Shown here one piece after another: positions 57,701 to 64,000 of a stretch of DNA of 64,000 nt. Where the stretch lies: assembly GCA_047495785.1 (NCBI GenBank), contig JBLDXI010000013.1:3410001-3474000 (forward strand), written 5' to 3'. Source of the DNA: Lepidodermella squamata. Taxonomy: Eukaryota > Gastrotricha. Made by a program: the position numbers and the translations under genes. The stretch's first letter is position 1. Each line of letters begins with the position of its first letter. Below the pieces are notes generated by a model that searched no databases, was not told where the DNA came from, and saw only the letters and a list, made by a program, of their open reading frames with translations.

Positions 57701-60512
57701 AACATGCTATGGCAAGCGTTTTGGCTGATATCAGCCTTCAACATCGTCGCTCTCGCCCTCGACTGCTTTCTAGCAACTCGCTTCGTATTCGTCTACGACA
57801 AACGAGCCACCCGGATAATCGTTCGAACCGGTGTCGTTTGCTTATGGGCGGCAGCGCTCGGCTTCACTGGCCTACTAGTCGGCCTTGAATTATCCTACTC
57901 GCCTGTAGTTCAGGTAAAAAATTGAACGATTTTTTTAATTAATTTTTAAATTTAATTTTGAATTTCAAGATTTTAGAAAATTTTTCAGTTTTTATGGTCG
58001 AATTTTAAAATTTTGGTACTTCAATACTGTGAGTATTCTATTTTTACTAAAATTGGAAAAATCGTGAAAATAAGTTTTTCATTGTAAAATCTCGAGGCTA
58101 GATAGGCTGGGTATTTTTCGAATTTTTTAATATTTTTTAAATTATTTTTGTAGTACGCCATAATTGTGCTAATGGTGCTAATTTTGCTGTCGATAGTCGC
58201 GCAGTCGGTGTACGCGTTCACGTTGACAGAGCGCGTTCGGCGTCACCAAATGTCAACGCTACACGACGACCGGTCGAAGAAAATGGCGCGGAAAAGCCGG
58301 GTCAAATCGTCGTCGACCATCGCCATGCTGCTGACCTCATCTTTCGTCGCCTGGCTGCCTCTCGTCATCTACTTCAGCGTCGATGAAGAGTTTCACCTAC
58401 GCGACGTCGTTTTATCTCAACGCTTGTAAGTTTTGCTAAACGAATAATTCAAATGCCGCAAACCAAATTTCAACAATCCCAGGTCAAAAATCGTGTCATA
58501 TGAGTAATACAAACAAAAAATAAACAGAAAGAGGATCGTATCCGTAAGATGAGAGGCGAAGTCAAAGCTTCTGGCCAGAAAAATTAAAAAATTAAAAAAA
58601 TTGAAGTAAAAAAATTAACAAAAAATTAAACTAATCAAAATCGAAATCATATGCCATTTTCAATTGCTCCAGGTTATCCAGCGGTACTACACTCATGTGG
58701 TCTTTACCTTCGATTTTTATATGCTTAAGTCACCCCAGTTAACGGTATGTCACATGTCAAAGTGATTAATCCGGAGAAACCGGGTAAAATGCCGAACCAG
58801 GGTTTGAGCTTCGCTTCTGTACCTGAGAGGTTTCCTGCTGCGATAGGTTGAGGGCGCACTCGCGCGATGACTGGGCATTTCTGCCATTCTAGCAAAGTGC
58901 AGAGATGATGGATGGGTATAAAAATCGACCCAAGGCCCGAGTTCGAGTAAGTCCTGTCCGGGGTGTTCTAGAGCGACATGCTGTTGCTGACCAGTCGGAA
59001 GGCGCGGAGAGCCGGTGCCTAGCGCGGGGTAGTCCTGCGCCGGTTGTTCAGTCCGACAAGTCGCGAGAGTGCTCCATTGTTGAGTCCACAGAGTCATGTT
59101 TAGTGCTTGCATAAGTGAGGCATGACCCGATCCACTCTCATCTCTTGTGCGTAGTGCGTTATTTTGTATTCTACTTCCAGCTTCTGCCACAGGTTTTTGC
59201 TGAGCCCGCACCACACCTGGCTGCTAAATACTTACAGGGTTTTGTAAAGGATCTATACTTAGTCATTTCTGGCCTTCAGGGCATAGTAGCGTTGTCTGAA
59301 CGCTTTCAGTGCAACAAGACGGACGTTTGCACGGTCTGCGCGAGTTGCCTTTTCTGCAGCTTTCCGTCGATTACGACACCTCAGTAGATCACTTTGTTGG
59401 TCCGTACTATGACTTTGCCGTCAATAACGAGATCGCCGGCTGGCTTATCTGCAGCTCTTGGGGTTTATGGGCGTTGACCTTCAGGCGCCACTTTTTGAAC
59501 CTTTTCCCCAGTTCCCAGTTGCTAGAGGGGGGTGCCATCAGGGTTTCTCGTGGGTTCTGCCGTACATTTTGAAATTTCTTCGAAGAAATCGTGAATAAAG
59601 AATGGGAAATAATCCCGTTTGGTTACTTTTAATTAAAAATTTCCTGCGATAAGTTGAAGAATCTATACCGAATCAGCTTGAGAGCATTCACCATCAGCAT
59701 ATTCAAGCTTCCAAGCATTTTGACAAAGGCATTCAAGTCTGCAGCGGAAAGTCTGCTTTCGATTAAATCGGTACTTTCAAAGGCTCAGAAGCGCATTTCA
59801 TAATTCTTTTAGGCTGCCGTCACGCCCAGATGAAACGGACTAGGGCTAGCTTCTTACCTCTTCTTTCGGCGAAGCAGATGAATCACTGTCCTTCTTTTCC
59901 TTGGCCCCGTTGCGAATTATTTTAGTCCTGAGACAAGCCGAAATTTGGTTCAAACGGGTAAATAAAGAAAAATTACCCGAACCAGTTACTATCGGTTGTT
60001 CCTGGAGTTCTTCAGTAAATTTTGAAACTCTTTTAGTGAAACCGCGAAGAATAAAGGATTTGAGAAGATGTTAGATAAATTACCCGCAAAAACATTAATT
60101 TTTCGCAATTTATGATTTTTGACTGATTTCTAAATTTCCGATATCATGATCTATTATTTTAATTTTGCAACTATTTTTGATGATCTTTAGACTCGCTGTC
60201 TGCCTCGTGTGCTTCCACATGAACGCTGTTGTCAACCCTATCGTTTACGCCCTGCGATTTCGCGACGTCCGGGCGCCACTACGCCGCCAACTGGCGCACA
60301 ATCGGTGCTTGAAACCGCTCGGCCGGCTCGTGTGGCAACTCGACGCCGACGAGCAGATAACAACAGATGCAAATGCGGCCGCCGAGGTGCTGCTACGCCG
60401 CAAAACCGCGTCCATGTCAGTTGCTGGTCCGGCGATCGGGCTGCAAGAAACGACAATACCTGAGACTATCACCGAGTCGCAGGGTAACGGTGGTTTAGCG
60501 AACCGAATCTAA
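54739..60512 (+). CDS. rhodopsin-class orphan GPCR
   Basis: Exons 54739-55158, 57683-57913, 58154-58425 and 60191-60512, all in phase; 414 residues. The N-terminus has NCSLSNNS glycosylation sites. Helices lie at about 72-100, 105-130, 141-170, 185-208, 218-242, 270-290 and 306-330. Helix 7 has the class A NPxxY motif (NPIVYALRF); helix 6 has WLP; the helix 3 end reads DCFLATR, so the DRY position is not canonical. A basic stretch (KKMARKSRVK) precedes helix 6. The tail is Thr/Ser-rich. It is a plasma-membrane receptor, probably G-protein coupled, with unknown ligand. The first and third introns are long (2.5 and 1.8 kb) and carry repeats and possibly a nested gene. Confidence 0.82.
55159..57682 (+). 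other. GPCR intron 1 (2.5 kb)
   Basis: Contains a dispersed-repeat copy near 55770-55810 (TTATAAATCAGTGATTTTCC) and a possible small secreted-protein gene on the opposite strand (56059-56469). The rest is AT-rich with no supported feature. Confidence 0.6.
56059..56469 (-). CDS. possible small secreted protein, nested
   Basis: ATG at 56469 begins MALAKILIAIIAFALISDF followed by MQVDAG, a strong signal peptide with a likely cleavage site. The frame is open for 136 codons. An in-frame 102-nt segment, 56292-56393, has GT...CAG ends and would, if an intron, leave a 102-residue protein with dibasic KR sites and two cysteines (GAGCF, TDGCA). I do not recognise the family. It lies inside intron 1 of the GPCR on the opposite strand. 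Chance cannot be excluded. Confidence 0.4.
   Translation of the reverse strand: MALAKILIAIIAFALISDFMQVDAGRKFLLLTLKETISATVIFSYQVLVAIFLTTHVAAGRMTKRGRVFPPGAGCFTASLKHGMRVRTDGCAPSVGDADFTPIKRAIPIPGFLTQFQWKFQQNRIKNLNSHLSTTL
58426..60190 (+). other. GPCR intron 3 (1.8 kb) with retroelement debris
   Basis: Holds a degenerate non-LTR retrotransposon fragment (about 58750-59570) and, at about 59980-60070, a segment related to one in Cav3 intron 11. GT donor (gtaagt) and TTTAG acceptor frame the intron. Confidence 0.65.
58750..59570 (-). mobile_element. degenerate jockey-type retrotransposon fragment
   Basis: Minus-strand frames between about 59150 and 59530 contain pieces typical of the end of a non-LTR reverse transcriptase: KKWRLKVNAHKPQEL, then VIDGKVIVRTNKVIY and GVVIDGKL, then ILYKTL and KNLWQKLEVE. 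They are in different frames and broken by stops, so the copy is dead. The lower-coordinate part (58750-59150) is open for 150 codons on the minus strand but has no clear match and may be the element's 3' region. Confidence 0.6.
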
Positions 60513-60897
60513 GAACAAAACAAAATCTGTGATGTGCAAACAAAATTGGAACCAGTCTCTAGTCACCAGTTATGCGGCACTGCGAAAAACCGACACAAAT
60601 ATGCATAATTTTTATTAACGATGCGAGCTTGAACCTCTTATTACTGAAATGTTAATGATGATTTTCTCTAGCAGATATTAATGTACATAATTATATCAGA
60701 TTTCAACATGATTATACCGTTCTAATATTTTTGACTGATTTTTATGACGATTGAGTGTGAATAAACGAGACAATGACAAACTTTTATTTTGATCGGCATT
60801 TTTCACAAAAGAGATTATATCTTTACAATTTTCAAGTGCTTTTCGAATTCAAACAAATTCAAAAGTGAATTTGACAATTTTTCCTGTTAGCTTTTTT
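60513..60897. terminator. convergent 3' ends of GPCR and four-helix gene
   Basis: AATAAA at 60760-60765 serves the plus-strand GPCR, and TTTATT at 60783-60788 reads AATAAA on the minus strand for the four-helix gene. The two mRNAs should end within a few tens of bases of each other or overlap. Confidence 0.5.
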
Positions 60898-61842
60898 TCA
60901 TCTTCGAGATGCCAATTTGCGGCAAGAAGTCGCGCAAATGAGCAAGATTGACCCGGCCGTGATAAAAGAGCGAAGACAGTAGACCCCCAGGGATAGAATG
61001 GCCATGATATTGCCGCAGCCAATATTTCCATAGCAACCAGCTATTGTTGGCTTGTCGACCCCAGCCGAGGTAGCCAAGGCCGCGACTAGCATGGAAAATC
61101 CGATTATAGTTGCGATGACTGATATGGCGATAGAGAGAACATGAGCTGGAAAACATAGAAAGGGCGAATATTTGACAATTTTAGACCTTAAATTTAATGA
61201 AAATAAATTAACGAGGTCATCCTTAATTTGAAGCATTGTGGGGCAGCGTGTAGACTTTTCTAAAATAAGAAGGTTTACTACACTACAACCTAACTGTTTT
61301 GACTGTATCGGTTTTAGTTTCCAACATTGAAGAATTAGCAATTTCTCCTAACGAGTCACCTTACTATAAACTTCTGGAAGGCCCAGTATCAAAGAGAAGA
61401 ATGCGTGCCATTTAGAAATAGCAAACGAAACTAAGGTCCCGAAGCCTTTTTGGGAAAATGCGATTAAATTGAAAAAACCTATTTGGAAAATTAAAATAAT
61501 GCATAATTAACCGTAAAATGTTCTCCGATGTTCTTGAGCAGTTCTTGGGCAGTTATTCACGCAGAAATAGAGCATCAGTCCATGGGCTATCACTTCAACG
61601 CAAGATATGCCAATAACAGCACAGAACGCTTGAAAATACGCAAAGAAATCGCCTCGAAAGTGGCCCAGTTTCGCCTGATCCAACCCCACAACAGCAAAAG
61701 CAAGCGGTAGAAGTGCCGCTGCCAAGTCACCGATCGCTTTTTCTCGAGACAATATTAGTGATGAAAATTTCAAGGTGAAACTGTTGCCCTTCAATGGCTG
61801 ATCTGGCCCGTCCGTCATTTTCATGTAATAATCGCTGGTCAT
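60898..61842 (-). CDS. four-helix membrane protein, unknown family
   Basis: Exons 61842-61512 and 61145-60898, joined in phase (G|CT, giving Ala), for 192 residues. Four hydrophobic helices: about 37-57 (DLAAALLPLAFAVVGL), 68-94 (FCAVIGISCVEVIAHGLMLY), 112-137 (LSIAISVIATIIGFSMLVAA) and 155-180. Both ends are predicted cytosolic; the tail ends in basic CRKLASRR. A GCYGNIGCG loop lies between helices 3 and 4. The topology resembles MARVEL or claudin-like tetraspan proteins, but no signature motif is present, so I do not name it. It sits between two receptor genes and converges on the GPCR. Confidence 0.6.
61146..61511 (-). other. intron of four-helix gene
   Basis: A 366-nt intron with GT donor (gttaat) and TTCCAG acceptor. 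Nothing else recognisable inside. Confidence 0.6.
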
Positions 61843-62149
61843 AGTTTAGCATCAACTCTTCAGCAAGAATATAGGTAGGTTAGGAAAATGTGAGAGCGTG
61901 TCAGTCAGAGAACACAGACTGCACCAACATTTAAAACATCGATAAATTCTACATTCATTGCCATCAATAATTTATTGACCACTTTCCAGCAACTTTTTAC
62001 TCTCTTCTGCATAATTATAACAATTTCGAAATCCAAATTATCATTAGGTTCGGGGCTAAGAAAAGCATTTTGGTGAAGCATTTTACGGGACAAAAAAACA
62101 TACTTAAACAATTATTTTCGACAATTGTTGCCAGCATTGGGCCAGATCA
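61843..62149. other. short spacer, four-helix gene / class C GPCR
   Basis: A 307-bp gap between two minus-strand genes. TTTATT at 61972-61977 reads AATAAA on the minus strand and is a plausible poly(A) signal for the class C receptor. The promoter of the four-helix gene must lie here too. Confidence 0.5.
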
Positions 62150-64000
62150 TTATTTTGCCCGAAGCGGTTTTCTCGGAGATACTCCAAATACCCTGGGGGT
62201 TTCGACTTGTTTAACTCGCGAATTAGGTTTAACCAGCAGGGTGCCGAACAGAGCCACAGAAGTCGTTGCAGAATAAAGCATTGTGGCATATGACATGGCT
62301 ATGTAACGATTTGTAGTCGATCCGATAATGCCAACTATCATGAGTGACGCAGCAAATATTGCTGCTGCGTTGATTAATGCAACACTCAGCCACTTAAATT
62401 CAGTGTTATTTTTCAGCACCGGATATGTCCGCCTTAGCGCGTATGTCAGGAAAATCGAAGGGATCAGGGGCAAATACAAGAAAGCAGCAATAGCAAAAAA
62501 CCATGTCGGAGAGCTTCTAGAGAAGCAAACGTTAACTAAAGTTGTGTAGTAAGCATCATCGTCGCGATCGTAAACCGCATGTGGAGTTACGTTAACTAAA
62601 AGATGTTCCATCGGATCCAAGCAGAATCTAATTATCAACGTGCTCACGACAGGAGCAACAGGTAGGCTACATCGACCGAACTGGACTAGGTTGAACTTCG
62701 CTGCACGTGTGAAGGATTTGTCGGAATTTGGCTTCAAAGCCCGGATAATAAAAACTTGATTCGATAACGCCGAGTTGGCAAAAGAAAGACCGATAGCCGT
62801 GAAAACATGGGAAATGTAACAAGCTGCCGTGGAAAGCGGGCTAGACTCAATCGCGAAGAAAATTGCTGAGACATTAAGAATGATGCACCCCAATAGCGCA
62901 AAATACTTCATAGGAGTCCAAATCGAACTCTTCTTTGATGCAATCGGAGGTATAGCCATTAAAAGCTCGACAACCGTCAACGAAATAGCGATCGTGATGA
63001 CAGCTATGAAGTTTTCTCTTGGGACGTCATCGATCAGAGCAATTCTTGGAACCGTATCGTTAGGAGGCTTCCCATCAGCAGTTCGCCAGAGAGAGATCTC
63101 CTTCAATTTGTCAACGACGTAGTCTTTTCCATTCTCGACATCGCCTCCGACTCGACAGTGGATGTCGTAGATCAGCTGGAGGGAAGAGGTCTCCTGAGAC
63201 CAGACTGAAACATATTGCGGCTCATTGTCTAGTTCCAACCGGGATGAATATTTGGTATAACCAACTCTCAGACCGGTATATTCAACCTTCCCAGCTGTTG
63301 CATTCGCGATCTTCATAACCTGATCAGGCTTCTTACCGTAGTCTTTCAGGGTCATATTATGTTTGGCCAGATTGCTCTCAGTATCATGCAAGGTCACCAC
63401 GGCTTGAAGCATGGCGTCGTAGCACTGGTGTCGTCGGTGGAAGTCCGCATAAACTCGGTTTTCGGTGTAATTAGCAATCATTTGGTCCAACGAACCTACT
63501 GTATGGCCTAGGGTCGAGCTAACGCTGCTTTCGATTGCGAACGACAGACCGCCAAGCCACAATGTGTACTTGAACTGCTCAAGAAGTACCGATTTCGGAC
63601 ATCCGGGTATTACGGGGTCTGGCAGTTTCGTCGGATCATTGAAGGAAGATACCATGGCTAAGAATAAATACCTTGAACCTGTCATTCCAAGAACATAGGT
63701 GGAACATAAAAATTGAACGATGTTGTCAGCTGCGTTTACAAAAACGGCAATTATACGAGCGTCACTCTTACTAAGAGGCTCGAGGGTTTCATAGGTAAAC
63801 TTCTGCACTACGTCTTGATAAACAGATGTTATGCCAACGTGACGAAGTTGGTATTGAAAGTAGGTTACCATCGAGAGGTCAAGTTGAGCAACAGTCGAGA
63901 CAATTCCGATTCGCCGCCATTTACCAACTTCTCGAATGAAGTTCAAATAAGAAAAGCCGATTAATTCCCCCGGCAAGCGTGTCCTGTACAGATTATTGTA
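62150..64000 (-). CDS. GABA-B-like class C GPCR (5' end missing)
   Basis: One uninterrupted frame runs from the window edge to a stop at 62150, at least 616 residues. The first third is the end of a Venus-flytrap (ANF-receptor) ligand domain: NLYRTRLPGE, KWRRIGIVSTV and SDARIIAVFV follow the GABA-B pattern. The WRTADGKPPNDTVP stretch just before helix 1 also matches GABA-B-type receptors, which lack the cysteine-rich domain of mGluRs. Seven helices follow, with CYISHVFTAIGLSFANSAL at helix 3, as in class C. The tail is short and has no obvious coiled coil. Real ligand residues are in the missing part, so GABA binding is not shown. The absence of introns over 1.85 kb is unusual for this window. 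Confidence 0.82.
   Translation of the reverse strand, partial: YNNLYRTRLPGELIGFSYLNFIREVGKWRRIGIVSTVAQLDLSMVTYFQYQLRHVGITSVYQDVVQKFTYETLEPLSKSDARIIAVFVNAADNIVQFLCSTYVLGMTGSRYLFLAMVSSFNDPTKLPDPVIPGCPKSVLLEQFKYTLWLGGLSFAIESSVSSTLGHTVGSLDQMIANYTENRVYADFHRRHQCYDAMLQAVVTLHDTESNLAKHNMTLKDYGKKPDQVMKIANATAGKVEYTGLRVGYTKYSSRLELDNEPQYVSVWSQETSSLQLIYDIHCRVGGDVENGKDYVVDKLKEISLWRTADGKPPNDTVPRIALIDDVPRENFIAVITIAISLTVVELLMAIPPIASKKSSIWTPMKYFALLGCIILNVSAIFFAIESSPLSTAACYISHVFTAIGLSFANSALSNQVFIIRALKPNSDKSFTRAAKFNLVQFGRCSLPVAPVVSTLIIRFCLDPMEHLLVNVTPHAVYDRDDDAYYTTLVNVCFSRSSPTWFFAIAAFLYLPLIPSIFLTYALRRTYPVLKNNTEFKWLSVALINAAAIFAASLMIVGIIGSTTNRYIAMSYATMLYSATTSVALFGTLLVKPNSRVKQVETPRVFGVSPRKPLRAK

Noticed and set aside
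1-64000. CRISPR arrays, rRNA, prophage
   Set aside because: No regularly spaced repeats, no rRNA-like sequence, and all genes are eukaryotic in structure.

Overview
This is a gene-dense window of animal nuclear DNA. Genes have many short introns (often 48-60 nt) with T-rich 3' splice sites ending in TTTTCAG, TTTAG or TATAG, separated by AT-rich spacers. The gene set is metazoan: a T-type calcium channel, class A and class C GPCRs, an ANKRD11/12 homologue, NPC2, FA2H, TMEM208 and an SLC2 sugar transporter. Short introns, compact spacing and splice-site style suggest a small invertebrate, most likely a nematode or another small-intron ecdysozoan. I cannot fix the phylum from the sequence alone.

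Layout. 1-3.1 kb: an NPC2-like lipid-binding protein and fatty acid 2-hydroxylase (both minus). 3.9-10.5 kb: an ANKRD11/12-type ankyrin protein followed closely by TMEM208 (both plus). 11.1-13.1 kb: an atypical orphan seven-helix receptor (minus). 18.1-19.8 kb: an SLC2-type sugar transporter (plus). 23.4-34.0 kb: a complete 13-exon Cav3 (T-type) calcium channel alpha-1 gene (plus), with an altered domain II selectivity filter and histidines replacing arginines in the domain III voltage sensor. 36-51.3 kb: a tandem cluster of three M4-family (vibriolysin/pseudolysin-like) secreted metallopeptidases (minus). 54.7-60.5 kb: a rhodopsin-class orphan GPCR (plus), with a possible small secreted-protein gene nested in its first intron. 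60.9-61.8 kb: a four-helix membrane protein (minus). 62.1-64 kb: a GABA-B-like class C GPCR in one long exon, cut by the window edge (minus).

The most unusual region is the M4 cluster. Family M4 and its C-terminal PPC domain are typical of bacteria, yet each copy here has a eukaryotic seven-exon structure with six introns at shared positions. Copy 2 is split by a 3,753-bp DNA element with 29-bp perfect terminal inverted repeats and a TA target duplication; removing the element would leave its reading frame open. A fourth copy survives only as a fragment, next to a stray duplicate of a Cav3 exon. All copies carry a variable Asp/Glu-rich insert inside the PPC domain. The cluster also holds a foldback element with TTAGGG-type repeats.

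No rRNA, convincing tRNA or CRISPR was seen. Exon boundaries were inferred by eye from reading phase, splice consensus and family alignment recalled from general knowledge; no database search was run.
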